Assembly: GCA_900547435.1 (NCBI GenBank)
Contig: URGO01000018.1
Coordinates: 1-29,588 of the forward strand
DNA: 29,588 nucleotides
Direction: 5' to 3'
DNA from: an uncultured Parabacteroides sp.
Lineage (GTDB): Bacteria; Bacteroidota; Bacteroidia; Bacteroidales; Tannerellaceae
The stretch's first letter is position 1, and each line of letters begins with the position of its first letter. The notes under the pieces are model-generated. The model was not told where the DNA came from and searched no databases. It worked only from the letters and a program-made list of their open reading frames with translations. Positions 15,623-23,416 of this stretch are shown piece by piece. The position numbers and the translations under genes are program-made.

Positions 15623-16099
15623 TCACTGTGATGGAGTTATTATTTTCCACAATAACTCTAATGCCATCTCTGCCGATGCTTCTATATTCCCGATTCGATC
15701 GGACGGGAAATGGAAGCATCGGGAGATAATTTTATCCTTATAGGCGGCAGCAATCCAAACCGTGCCGACCGGCTTTCCGGGTACAGCTCCGCCCGGACCG
15801 GCAATACCGGAGGTAGCTACGGCACAATCACAATTCAAAACCCGAATCGCTCCTTTCGCCATCTGTTCCACTACAGGCTGACTGACGGCCCCGAATGCAG
15901 CCAAGTCCTCCTCCGAAACACCCAGCACCCGATGCTTTATCTCATTGCAATAAGAAACGACTCCACCTTTGAAATAAGACGAACTCCCGGCATAAGAGGT
16001 TATCAGGTGCGCAATTCTCCCACCCGTACAACTCTCAGCCGTTCCTAAAGTCAAATGCCGTTCTTGCAAAAGCGCAGCTATCTCTTCTACCCGATTCAT
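15623..16099 (-). CDS. pncC: CinA C-terminal-domain protein, nicotinamide-nucleotide amidase
   Basis: 158 residues, a stand-alone PncC domain without the N-terminal CinA part. Members hydrolyse NMN to nicotinate mononucleotide and ammonia in pyridine-nucleotide recycling. Seen here: LTLGTAESCTGGRIAHLIT with the conserved Ser, YFKGGVVSYCNEIKHRVLGV, the GAVSQPVVEQMAKGA block and ATSGIAGPGG...KPVGTVWIA. The start overlaps the tsaD stop (ATGA), so the two are one translationally coupled unit. I am confident of the family, less of the substrate in this organism. Confidence 0.9.
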   Translation of the reverse strand: MNRVEEIAALLQERHLTLGTAESCTGGRIAHLITSYAGSSSYFKGGVVSYCNEIKHRVLGVSEEDLAAFGAVSQPVVEQMAKGAIRVLNCDCAVATSGIAGPGGAVPGKPVGTVWIAAAYKDKIISRCFHFPSDRIGNIEASAEMALELLWKIITPSQ

Positions 16100-17115
16100 A
16101 ATTGCACCCTTGAGAAAGGAGCCGCATCCATCGGACAGAACTCCTTATCCATATATTTATAATAACCGGTTATCGCCACCATAGCCGCATTGTCGGTAGT
16201 AAATGAGAACTTCGGGATATGCACTTTCCAGCCAAACCGCTTCGCATGGTCAAGGAAAGCGTCGCGCAAACCGGAATTGGCCGAAACACCTCCCGCCACC
16301 GCCACCTCTTTAATGCCTAAATCCTTGGCGGCTTTACGAAGTTTGTTCATCAAAATATCAATCACCGTTGCCTGAAGAGAAGCACAAAGATCCTTTTTAT
16401 TCTTTTCGATGAAGTCAGGATCCTTTTCCAATTCATCGCGTAAGGTATAAAGGAAAGAGGTTTTCAGTCCGCTAAAACTATAATCATAGCCCGCAATATG
16501 CGGTTTACTGAATGCAAAAGCCTTCGGATTTCCCTCGTTGGCCAACCGATTGACTATCGGTCCGCCGGGATACCCCAGCCCCATTACTTTCGCACATTTG
16601 TCAAAAGCTTCACCGGCAGCATCATCTATTGTTTGCCCGATAACCTCCATGTCATTGTATGCATTCACCTTAATAATTTGAGAATTTCCTCCTGAAACCA
16701 ACAAGCACAGGAAAGGGAACGAAGGGGCATGGTCATCCTCAGGCGACTCCTTGATGAAATGCGCCAACACGTGCGCCTGCAAATGGTTCACCTCTATCAT
16801 AGGAATAGAAAGCGCGGCCGCCAAGCCTTTCGCAAACGAAGTCCCAACCAGAAGCGACCCCATCAGACCCGGTCCGCGAGTAAAAGCTATCGCATCCAAC
16901 TCCGACTTGTCTATTCCGGCACGCTTAATCGCTTCCGAAACCACCGGAATAATATTTTGCTGATGCGCGCGGGATGCCAGTTCCGGAACAACTCCGCCAT
17001 ACGCTTCATGCACCGCCTGGCTCGCTATGACATTGGAAAGCATCACGCCATCCCGTATTACCGAAGAAGAGGTATCATCGCAAGAAGATTCAATACCCAA
17101 AATTGTTACACACAT
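16096..17115 (-). CDS. tsaD: tRNA N6-adenosine threonylcarbamoyltransferase
   Basis: 339 residues, the normal TsaD length. It transfers the threonylcarbamoyl group to A37 of tRNAs that read ANN codons, working with TsaB, TsaE and TsaC. ILGIESSCDDTSSSVI opens the ASKHA ATPase fold; the metal ligands are the two His of NHLQAHVLAHF; GPGLMGSLLVGTSFAKGLA, LLVSGGNSQI, GEAFDKCAKVMGLGYPGGP and VAGGVSANSGLR are further signature blocks. It is first in the unit with pncC. The leader carries an 8-bp-period array directly before the ATG. The 208-bp interval to araC otherwise has only a weak -7-like box (17246-17253, minus strand). Confidence 0.96.
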   Translation of the reverse strand: MCVTILGIESSCDDTSSSVIRDGVMLSNVIASQAVHEAYGGVVPELASRAHQQNIIPVVSEAIKRAGIDKSELDAIAFTRGPGLMGSLLVGTSFAKGLAAALSIPMIEVNHLQAHVLAHFIKESPEDDHAPSFPFLCLLVSGGNSQIIKVNAYNDMEVIGQTIDDAAGEAFDKCAKVMGLGYPGGPIVNRLANEGNPKAFAFSKPHIAGYDYSFSGLKTSFLYTLRDELEKDPDFIEKNKKDLCASLQATVIDILMNKLRKAAKDLGIKEVAVAGGVSANSGLRDAFLDHAKRFGWKVHIPKFSFTTDNAAMVAITGYYKYMDKEFCPMDAAPFSRVQL

Positions 17116-17123
17116 AAGTATTC

Positions 17124-17168
17124 AGTTTTTGAGTTCGTCAATTCTTGAGTTTGCCGATTTATAAGTTC
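17124..17168 (-). repeat. octamer array in the tsaD leader
   Basis: On the plus strand AGTTT-like pentamers start at 17124, 17132, 17140, 17148, 17156 and 17164, exactly 8 bp apart (AGTTT, AGTTC, AATTC, AGTTT, GATTT, AGTTC). Read toward tsaD they are AAACT/GAACT units, the same sense and motif as before the HU and acyl-CoA synthetase genes. Confidence 0.7.
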
Positions 17169-17323
17169 CTGTATGCTACGACTTAGGAAGCAAAACAACT
17201 ATAAACGAACAGACTCATCTACTTATTGTCCTTATAATTTTCCTGCAAAGTAACAAAATCTATCCCGATATTGTTTCATTTATCCAACAAATTTAATGGG
17301 TATATAGTGCTTTATTGTAACTT

Positions 17324-18226
17324 CTAATTCGTTATTCTATACTCATTCGGCGTAACTCCTGTCTGTTTCTTGAACCACCGGCTGAAATGCTGCGGATATT
17401 GAAAGCCGAGTTCGTAAGCAATCTCGCTGACGGACTTCTGCGTGTTGAACACACGTTCTTTCGCCATCTCCAAAGTCTTTTGCTGGATATGCTTCAAGGC
17501 GGATTCGCCTGTTTCCTTTTTCAACAAGTCGCTCAGATAGTTGGGCGAGAGGCAGAGTCGGTCGGCACAGTATTGCACGGTGGGCAGTCCTTCCGTGGCA
17601 GGTTTGCCGGAATGGAAATACGCATCCAGCAGGGCCTCGAAGCGGGCGAGGATGTCGCTGTTCAGATTCTCGCGGGTGATGAACTGACGGTCGTAGAAAC
17701 GTTCGCAATAGTCGAGCAGCAGCTTGATGTTGTCGGCGATAAGGGCTTTGCTGTGCTTGTCCACCGGATATTGCAGTTCCTCCTTAATCTTTGTCAGGCA
17801 GTCAACGACCGTTCGCCGCTCCTGTTCCGAAAGGTGGAGGGCTTCATTGGCACTGTACGAGAAATAAGAATACTCCTTTATCAGTCCGGCGAGCGGAGTC
17901 TTGCGCAGGAATTCGGGATGAAAACACAACGCCCAACCTTCCGGCTGATGCAGCTTGCCGTCATCCTCCGACCCCATTACCTGACCGGGAGCGATGAAGA
18001 GCATCGTGCCGCGCTGATAGTCGTACATACTGCGTCCGTATTTCAAGTTCCCGCAATCCGCATCTTTCAATAATACGGTGTAAATGCCGTACAGCTTCCG
18101 CCCGAAGCGCAAAGGTTTTGCCTCGCGTCCGTCTACCACACTGACCAACGGATGGCGCGTCTCCACGCCGAAGTAGTCGTTATAGGTCTGCACCGAATCT
18201 ATTTTCATTATCTCGTTCATATCCAA
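17324..18226 (-). CDS. AraC-family transcriptional regulator
   Basis: 300 residues. The N-terminal part (to about residue 175) is a cupin-like sensing domain (VSVVDGREAKPLRFGRKLYG, with GTMLFIAPGQVMGSEDDG). The C-terminal AraC domain has two helix-turn-helix motifs: VQYCADRLCLSPNYLSDLLK and VSEIAYELGFQYPQHFSRWF, followed by KKQTGVTPNEYR. Starts at 18226, 18220 or 18208 are all possible (MDMNEIMKID); I keep the longest. It has its own promoter and lies next to the operon at 19417-23278, whose promoter has a weak -33 region, so it may activate that operon; this is inference. Higher GC than the tail of the window. Confidence 0.9.
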   Translation of the reverse strand: MDMNEIMKIDSVQTYNDYFGVETRHPLVSVVDGREAKPLRFGRKLYGIYTVLLKDADCGNLKYGRSMYDYQRGTMLFIAPGQVMGSEDDGKLHQPEGWALCFHPEFLRKTPLAGLIKEYSYFSYSANEALHLSEQERRTVVDCLTKIKEELQYPVDKHSKALIADNIKLLLDYCERFYDRQFITRENLNSDILARFEALLDAYFHSGKPATEGLPTVQYCADRLCLSPNYLSDLLKKETGESALKHIQQKTLEMAKERVFNTQKSVSEIAYELGFQYPQHFSRWFKKQTGVTPNEYRITN

Positions 18227-18242
18227 TCTGTTGTTACCATTG

Positions 18243-18274
18243 CAAATATAGGGATTTCTTCCGGACGACCCAAA
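18243..18274 (-). promoter_or_regulatory. araC-family gene promoter
   Basis: Minus-strand TTTG (18274-18271), a 20-bp gap and TATATTTG (18250-18243) match the consensus exactly. Transcription would start within about 10 nt of the ATG at 18226, so the leader is very short. The 41-bp array begins 39 bp upstream of the -33 box. Confidence 0.7.
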
Positions 18275-18312
18275 GAAAGCGATGACAAGCGCTCTTCAAG
18301 TTCGCGAGGGCT

Positions 18313-18641
18313 GTCGTCGCTGACGACGGGGCTTGCGGAAGATTTTTGGCGTTGTTCCGCAGCGGGGAAAGTGGCAATCCGTCCCGATTTCTATTGTCCC
18401 CGGCGGGGAAAGTGCTTATCCGCGCCGATTGGCATCGTCCCCGCCGGGGAAAGTGGTTATCCTGTAGGATTCGTGCTGTCCCCGCCGGGAATAGTGCTTC
18501 TCCGTCAGGATTCGGGCTGTCGACTGAATCAACAGTGCTTCTCCCTGCCGATTTGCGTTGTCGATTCAATCGACAGGGCTTATCCTGCCGGATTTGTACC
18601 GTCGACTGAGTCGGCGGCGGTTATCGGGGCGGATTGGAAGA
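18313..18641. repeat. 41-bp tandem hairpin array, eight degenerate units
   Basis: Units start at 18313, 18354, 18396, 18437, 18478, 18519, 18560 and 18601; all are 41 bp except the second (42). Each starts with GTC or GTT and a short inverted repeat, then a middle near AGTGCTTATCC, then GGATT or CGATT and a variable end. The first hairpin has arms GTCGTC/GACGAC in unit 1, TCCCC/GGGGA in units 3 and 4, TCCC/GGGA in unit 5, and GTCGAT/ATCGAC in unit 7; unit 6 pairs with one wobble on the minus strand and unit 8 with one on the plus strand. A second small hairpin ATCC...GGAT occurs in units 4 and 7. A period of 41 cannot keep a reading frame, so this is not coding. It fills the 437-bp interval between araC and the acetyltransferase gene. 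Confidence 0.85.
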
Positions 18642-18663
18642 AAATTTGACGTGGGCAAGGGAT

Positions 18664-19251
18664 TTACAAATTTCGAATCACCCGGCACGGATTTCCCGCC
18701 GCCACGCAATTAGCAGGAATAGGCTTCGTCACCACACTTCCTGCACCGATAATCGAATTATCTCCGATGGTAATGCCCGGCAGCACGATGCTTCCTCCAC
18801 CTATCCACACATAATCGCCAATCGTAATAGGCAAGGCACGTGTGCGGAAGAACAATTCACCGGAGGTTTCATCCCAATCTTCAATGAAGCGTTCTTGCGG
18901 GGCGATGGGATGGGTTGCCGTGTATAGTTGAACGTTGGGTGCTATAAGGACATTGTTGCCTATCCGTATGATGTTTTCATCCAAGAACGTACAATTCATA
19001 TTGATGATTGTCTTTTCGCCGATGAAAATATGCTTCCCGCATTGGCAGGTGAAATTCAGGTCAATGCTGGAATGCTTGCCGATACCGCCAAGCATTTGGC
19101 GCAGAATGTCCATTCTCGTTTCGCCGTCTGCTATGTCTGTCGCATTGAAGCGTGTCAGCAACCGTTTGGTCTGCATCATCATTTCCAATACTTCGGGGTC
19201 GAGTTTATTGCAATATTCCCCGTCGAGGAATCTTTGATAATTGGTTTTCAT
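18664..19251 (-). CDS. maltose/galactoside O-acetyltransferase family (hexapeptide repeat)
   Basis: 195 residues from the ATG at 19251; an in-frame ATG at 19308 lies upstream of the predicted promoter. The N-terminal helical cap (YQRFLDGEYCNKLDPEVLEM) is the Mac domain of maltose acetyltransferases. A left-handed beta-helix of hexapeptide repeats follows (IFIGEKTIINMNCTFLDENI, IRIGNNVLIAPNVQLYTATH, ITIGDYVWIGGGSIVLPGIT), with the catalytic His in TATHP and the end NSIIGAGSVVTKPIPANCVA. It transfers acetyl from acetyl-CoA to a sugar hydroxyl; the sugar is unknown. Divergent from the operon at 19417, sharing a 165-bp promoter region. Confidence 0.9.
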   Translation of the reverse strand: MKTNYQRFLDGEYCNKLDPEVLEMMMQTKRLLTRFNATDIADGETRMDILRQMLGGIGKHSSIDLNFTCQCGKHIFIGEKTIINMNCTFLDENIIRIGNNVLIAPNVQLYTATHPIAPQERFIEDWDETSGELFFRTRALPITIGDYVWIGGGSIVLPGITIGDNSIIGAGSVVTKPIPANCVAAGNPCRVIRNL

Positions 19252-19277
19252 ATTGCGATGAATTTTGTTGATGTTTG

Positions 19278-19308
19278 CGAAGATAGGGAAAATCGGGGAG
19301 CGGGGCAA
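19278..19308 (-). promoter_or_regulatory. acetyltransferase gene promoter candidate
   Basis: Minus-strand TTG (19308-19306), a 20-bp gap and TATCTTCG (19285-19278, one mismatch to TAnnTTTG). Transcription would start near 19271, 20 nt before the ATG. Confidence 0.5.
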
Positions 19309-19383
19309 GGATTATTCCTTTGTACCTACGAAATTGGTTGTTCTATCAGTGGTTCAGGTACGGTCGCTAAAGGGAATGCCCGG

Positions 19384-19391
19384 TAACTTTG
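19384..19391 (+). promoter_or_regulatory. -7 box of the hydrolase/reductase operon
   Basis: TAACTTTG is an exact -7 match, 26 nt before the ATG at 19417. No TTG or TTTG lies 19-21 bp upstream, so the promoter may need an activator, for which the nearby AraC-type regulator is a candidate. Confidence 0.5.
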
Positions 19392-19416
19392 CGGCAGAGA
19401 ATTAAAGACAAGCAAT

Positions 19417-21033
19417 ATGAGGACATTCAAAGCATTGACAAGCATCATTCTAATCCTGTTTTGTATGGCAACGGAAATGAGAGCGCAACAGCATGGAAGC
19501 CTGTTGGATGAAAAACAACAGCAGGTGGCAGCCATCAGCATGTACACCTCGCAAGGCGACCAAGAGAATTTGAAAACAGCCTTGTCCGCCGGACTGGACG
19601 CCGGGCTGACGGTGAATGAAACAAAGGAAATACTCGTGCAGCTTTATGCCTATTGCGGCTTTCCGCGCAGTATGAGCGCGCTCGGCACGCTGATGACCGT
19701 GTTGGAAGAACGCAAGGGCAAGGGTGTCAACGATGAGGAAGGCAGACTGCCCTCCCCGCTACCTGAACGGAACAGCGTGGAGTTCGGTGCCGCCAACCAA
19801 CGCAAGCTGTTCGGCAGGGATGCGCAAGGAGCGGTATTGAAGTTCGCCCCTGCCATTGACGAGTATCTGAAAGCCCACCTGTTCGGCGATATCTTCGGAC
19901 GCGACAACCTCGACTGGCAGACGCGCGAGCTTGCCACGGTTGCCGCCCTTGCCGTGCGCCACGGGGTGGACAACGAACTGAAAGCCCATATCGGACACGC
20001 CAAGACCAACGGGCTGCCCGACGGGCAGATTAACGAGATACTGACTATGGCGCATCGTTGCGAGAACGGCATGGTGCTGACAGAAGCGCAGGAGCCGCCC
20101 AAGACCTTCAAGGCTGACCCTGATATTGAGGTCAGAAAGGTGTTCTGTAAGAATAGGTATGACATCACGCTGGTTGCCGATATGTATTTGCCTGCTGATT
20201 TTGACAACGCAAAGCAATACGCGGCTATTATCGTGGGGCATCCGTTCGGTGCGGTCAAGGAGCAGTGCGCCGGGCTGTATGCGCAGGAAATGGCACGGCG
20301 CGGCTTCGTCGCATTGGCTTTCGATGCCTCCTATCAGGGAGAGAGCGGCGGAACGCCCCGGCATACGGTGTCGCCCGACGCACTTGTGGAGGATTTCAGC
20401 GCATCGGTGGATTACCTCGGCATCCAGCCGTTCATCGACCGCAACCGTATCGGTGTGATAGGTATCTGCGAAAGCGGCGGTTTCTCCGTATGTGCCGCCT
20501 CGCTCGACCCTCGCATCAAGGCATTGGCAACGGTCAGCATGTACGATATGGGACGTGCCACCCGTAACGGGCTGGGCGACTCGATGACGGACGAACAAAG
20601 GCGCAAGCTGTTGGACGACGTAGCAGCACAGCGTTGGAAGGAAGCAGAAGGCGCACAGCCGCTCATCCGTTTCGGTACTCCGGAGCAGTTGCCGGAAAAC
20701 GCATCGCCCGTGCAAAAGGAGTTCTTCGACTACTACCGCAACAAGGAGCGCGGCTATCATCCCCGTTACCTTGGCACACGCTACACCAGTCAGGCGACAT
20801 TGATGAACTTCTATCCCTTTGCGATGATTCAGGAGATTTCTCCCCGTCCGGTTTTGTTCATCGCCGGGGAGAATGCCCATTCGCGCTATTTCAGCGAGGA
20901 TGCCTACAAGCAGGCGAACGAGCCGAAGGAACTGTACATCGTGCCCGGTGCCAACCACGTGGACTTGTACGACCAGACAGACAAGATTCCGTTTGACAAA
21001 CTGACGGAGTTCTTTAAGACGAACTTGAAATAA
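19417..21033 (+). CDS. secreted fusion of carboxymuconolactone decarboxylase-like domains and an alpha/beta hydrolase
   Basis: 538 residues. Signal peptide at 1-24 (LTSIILILFCMATEMRAQ). Two CMD/AhpD-like modules follow (about 35-120, with LVQLYAYCGFPRSMSALGTL; about 140-225, with WQTRELATVAALAVRHG and AHIGHAKTNGLPDGQINEIL). CMD domains usually carry CxxC and act as decarboxylases or peroxidase partners; here no CxxC is seen, only one Cys in YAYCGFP. The C-terminal hydrolase (about 235-538) resembles the YcjY/dienelactone hydrolase group: HPFGAVKEQCAGLYAQEMA, nucleophile elbow GVIGICESGGF, acid region LFIAGENAHSRY and catalytic His in PGANHVDLYD. First gene of a three-gene operon, 25 nt from the next. 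The substrate is unknown. GC-rich compared with the lipoprotein genes early in the window. Confidence 0.85.
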   Translation: MRTFKALTSIILILFCMATEMRAQQHGSLLDEKQQQVAAISMYTSQGDQENLKTALSAGLDAGLTVNETKEILVQLYAYCGFPRSMSALGTLMTVLEERKGKGVNDEEGRLPSPLPERNSVEFGAANQRKLFGRDAQGAVLKFAPAIDEYLKAHLFGDIFGRDNLDWQTRELATVAALAVRHGVDNELKAHIGHAKTNGLPDGQINEILTMAHRCENGMVLTEAQEPPKTFKADPDIEVRKVFCKNRYDITLVADMYLPADFDNAKQYAAIIVGHPFGAVKEQCAGLYAQEMARRGFVALAFDASYQGESGGTPRHTVSPDALVEDFSASVDYLGIQPFIDRNRIGVIGICESGGFSVCAASLDPRIKALATVSMYDMGRATRNGLGDSMTDEQRRKLLDDVAAQRWKEAEGAQPLIRFGTPEQLPENASPVQKEFFDYYRNKERGYHPRYLGTRYTSQATLMNFYPFAMIQEISPRPVLFIAGENAHSRYFSEDAYKQANEPKELYIVPGANHVDLYDQTDKIPFDKLTEFFKTNLK

Positions 21034-21058
21034 TCATTATCCTATAAATAAGAGCATC

Positions 21059-22240
21059 ATGACGAAAGAAATCGACAAGCGTATGGAAATGTCCCGCCGT
21101 GGTTTCCTGAAAGCGGCGGCGTTGACCGGAGCGGCAATTTGCGTGTCCCCGGCGTTGGAGAAAGTGCAGGCGGCAGAGAGAGCCGTCAGTGGAAAATCAG
21201 CCGTATCTGCCAAAGACATCCCGGCAGGTATGGCGGCAGTGCGCAAACAAAGGACTTTGGGCAGCGGACAGGCAGCCTTCACCGTGTCGGCGATGGGCTT
21301 CGGCTGCATGGGCTTGAACTACCACCGCAGCGAGCATCCCGATGAAGCGGCTTGCATCCGTCTGGTACACGAAGCGATTGAACGGGGCGTGACGTTGTTC
21401 GATACTGCCGAGAGTTACGGTCCCTTCACCAACGAGGTGCTGATGGGCAAGGCGTTGAAAGGTTATACCGACAAAGTATGCGTAACCTCCAAGTTCGGCC
21501 ATAAATACGTGAACGGCGTGCAGGTGAAAACGGAGGAGGACAGTAGCCCGGCAAATATAAAAAAGGTGTGCGAGAATTCCCTCCGCAGCTTGGGCGTGGA
21601 GAAGCTGGATATGTTCTACCAGCACCGTGGCGACCCGAATACGCCCATCGAAGTGGTGGCTGAAACCATTGCCGGGCTTATCAAAGAGGGCAAGATACTC
21701 CATTGGGGACTGTGCGAAGTGAATGCCGACACCATCCGCCGCGCCCACGCCATTTGTCCCATTACCGCCATCCAAAGCGAATATCACCTGATGCACCGCA
21801 CGGTGGAAGAAAGCGTATTGCCCTTGTGCCGAGAGTTAGGCATCGGCTTCGTGCCTTACAGTCCCATCAACCGCGGTTTCCTTGGCGGACTGATTAACGA
21901 ACACACGAAGTTCAGTCCCAACGACAACCGCCAGACCTTGCCCCGCTTCCAGCCCGATGCCATCCGTCAGAACCTGCGCATCGTGGAGGTGCTGAACCAA
22001 TTCGGACGGACGCGCGGCTACACTCCGGCACAGATAGCCTTGGCCTGGCTGATGCACAAGGGCGAGTTCATCGTACCCATCCCCGGCACCACGAAGTTAG
22101 CGCATTTGGAGGAGAACCTCCGTGCCACGGAAATTACGTTCACTCCAGAAGAAATGCAGGAGTTGGAAAGTGCGGTGTCTGCCATTCCCGTGGTAGGCAG
22201 CCGATATGATGCCTTGCAGGAATCCAAAGTACAGAAATAA
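21059..22240 (+). CDS. Tat-exported aldo/keto reductase
   Basis: 393 residues. A twin-arginine signal (MSRRGFLKAAALTGAAICVS, about residues 11-30) sends the folded protein, with its NADPH cofactor, to the periplasm, which is unusual for the family. The TIM-barrel domain includes VSAMGFGCMGLNYH, the catalytic Asp and Tyr in GVTLFDTAESYGPF, the Lys in VCVTSKFGHKY, the His in MFYQHRGDPNTPIEVV, and cofactor-binding blocks FVPYSPINRGFLGG and FIVPIPGTTKLAHLEENL. It lies 12 nt before the next hydrolase gene. Together with its neighbours it suggests stepwise modification of an extracellular carbonyl or lactone compound. Confidence 0.9.
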   Translation: MTKEIDKRMEMSRRGFLKAAALTGAAICVSPALEKVQAAERAVSGKSAVSAKDIPAGMAAVRKQRTLGSGQAAFTVSAMGFGCMGLNYHRSEHPDEAACIRLVHEAIERGVTLFDTAESYGPFTNEVLMGKALKGYTDKVCVTSKFGHKYVNGVQVKTEEDSSPANIKKVCENSLRSLGVEKLDMFYQHRGDPNTPIEVVAETIAGLIKEGKILHWGLCEVNADTIRRAHAICPITAIQSEYHLMHRTVEESVLPLCRELGIGFVPYSPINRGFLGGLINEHTKFSPNDNRQTLPRFQPDAIRQNLRIVEVLNQFGRTRGYTPAQIALAWLMHKGEFIVPIPGTTKLAHLEENLRATEITFTPEEMQELESAVSAIPVVGSRYDALQESKVQK

Positions 22241-22252
22241 AAGCACGGCATT

Positions 22253-23278
22253 ATGAAATCTGTTTTGATAATCAACCTCATATTGCTGCTTGCAGGATGC
22301 AGTGGAAAAGACAGCAACGTCCTGATGATAGCCGAACAAGGCAGTTTCGCCGTGGGCGGTACGGTGTTGAAAGATTCCCTGGGCCGCTCCTTCCACGGAG
22401 ACCACGCCTACGTGTTCTATCAGAAACCCGTGGATGCCCGGAAATATCCGTTGGTATTCGCCCACGGCGTGGGGCAGTTCAGCAAGACGTGGGAGACCAC
22501 GCCCGACGGGCGGGAGGGCTTCCAAAATATCTTCCTGCGCAAAGGTTTTAGTGTCTATCTCGTTGACCAGCCCCGTCGTGGCAATGCCGGGCGGAGCACG
22601 GAGACCGCAACCATTTCTCCTGCCTTTGACGAAGAATTGTGGTTCAACCGCTTCCGCGTGGGCATCTGGCCGGATTACTTCGAGGGCGTGCAGTTCAGCC
22701 GCGACCCGGAAGCCCTCAACCAGTATTTCCGACAGATGACACCCACCATCGGCACGATAGATTTCGAGGTCTATTCCGATGCCTACGCCGCCTTGTTCGA
22801 CAAGATTGGTCCCGCCGTATTTGTCACCCATTCGCAGGGCGGGCCCGTAGGTTGGCAGACGCTGCTCAAAACGAAGAACATCAAAGGCATCGTGTCGTAT
22901 GAACCGGGCGGCGGCATTCCGTTCCCCGAAGGGCAAGTGCCGGAAGAAGGCAAGATATTGACGCTCTCCAAGAAGACGGAAGGCATCGAGGTGCCGATGG
23001 ACGTGTTTATGACATATACCCTAATCCCCATCGTGGTGTATTATGGCGACAACCTGCCCGAAACAGACGAGCGTCCCGAAATCTACGAATGGACGCGCCG
23101 TCTTCATCTGATGCGTCAGTGGGCGAAGATGCTCAATGACTTGGGCGGGGATGTGACCGTTGTCCATCTGCCCGAAGCCGGACTGCACGGCAACACGCAC
23201 TTCCCGATGTCGGACTTGAACAATGCGGAGGTGGCGGAACTGATGTATGATTGGTTGCGGGAAAAAAGATTGGATTGA
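22253..23278 (+). CDS. alpha/beta hydrolase lipoprotein
   Basis: 341 residues. Lipoprotein signal SVLIINLILLLAGC (Cys at about 16). Alpha/beta hydrolase fold: oxyanion region PLVFAHGVGQFSKTWETTPD, FSVYLVDQPRRGNAGRS, nucleophile Ser in FVTHSQGGPVGWQTL, strand GIVSYEPGGG and catalytic His in LPEAGLHGNTHFPMSD. It is close to esterases that Bacteroidetes often carry beside aldo/keto reductases; the substrate is unknown. Last gene of the operon. No ordinary terminator follows; the 96-bp palindrome element starts 43 nt after the stop and could serve in that role. Confidence 0.88.
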   Translation: MKSVLIINLILLLAGCSGKDSNVLMIAEQGSFAVGGTVLKDSLGRSFHGDHAYVFYQKPVDARKYPLVFAHGVGQFSKTWETTPDGREGFQNIFLRKGFSVYLVDQPRRGNAGRSTETATISPAFDEELWFNRFRVGIWPDYFEGVQFSRDPEALNQYFRQMTPTIGTIDFEVYSDAYAALFDKIGPAVFVTHSQGGPVGWQTLLKTKNIKGIVSYEPGGGIPFPEGQVPEEGKILTLSKKTEGIEVPMDVFMTYTLIPIVVYYGDNLPETDERPEIYEWTRRLHLMRQWAKMLNDLGGDVTVVHLPEAGLHGNTHFPMSDLNNAEVAELMYDWLREKRLD

Positions 23279-23320
23279 TTTTCTATAAAATAAAACCAAT
23301 AACTATAAACGCCCAATAAA

Positions 23321-23416
23321 TTGTTTGCATCACAATTGTGAATTAATTGCATCACCCGGGTGAATCAATTAAATCACAGCTGTGATGCAATTAATTCACC
23401 CGGGTGATGCAAACAA
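23321..23416 (+). repeat. 96-bp palindrome array element, copy 2
   Basis: Same length, borders and spacing as 10022-10117. It is bounded by TTGTTTGCA and TGCAAACAA, with palindromes TCACNNNNGTGA at 23330, 23352, 23374 and 23396 (22-bp spacing) and centres AATT, CCGG, AGCT and CCGG, all perfectly self-complementary. Linkers one and three (ATTAATTGCA, TGCAATTAAT) are exact reverse complements, so the whole element is close to one long inverted repeat. The right flank ATTTGTCGGATATTC matches copy 1 with one difference, showing both are in the same orientation. It lies between the hydrolase gene and the PBP1A promoter. Confidence 0.87.

Noticed and set aside
15620..15632. ATCACTGTGAT near the aroC-pncC junction as a further member of the 22-bp palindrome family
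   Set aside because: It is a single site with an odd-length centre, no 22-bp neighbours and no TTGTTTGCA border; part of it lies within the pncC stop region.
18313..18641. CRISPR array
   Set aside because: The units are degenerate along their whole length, with no constant repeat alternating with unrelated spacers, and no cas gene is present in the window.
18234..18649. Open frames on both strands across the 41-bp array
   Set aside because: A 41-bp period shifts frame at every unit, so the translated repeats do not agree with each other; openness is due to the GC-rich, stop-poor sequence.
19759..22936. Long minus-strand frames (399 and 279 residues) opposite the hydrolase and reductase genes
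   Set aside because: The plus strand has clear catalytic motifs, export signals and operon spacing; the antisense frames have unnatural composition rich in His, Arg and Gln.
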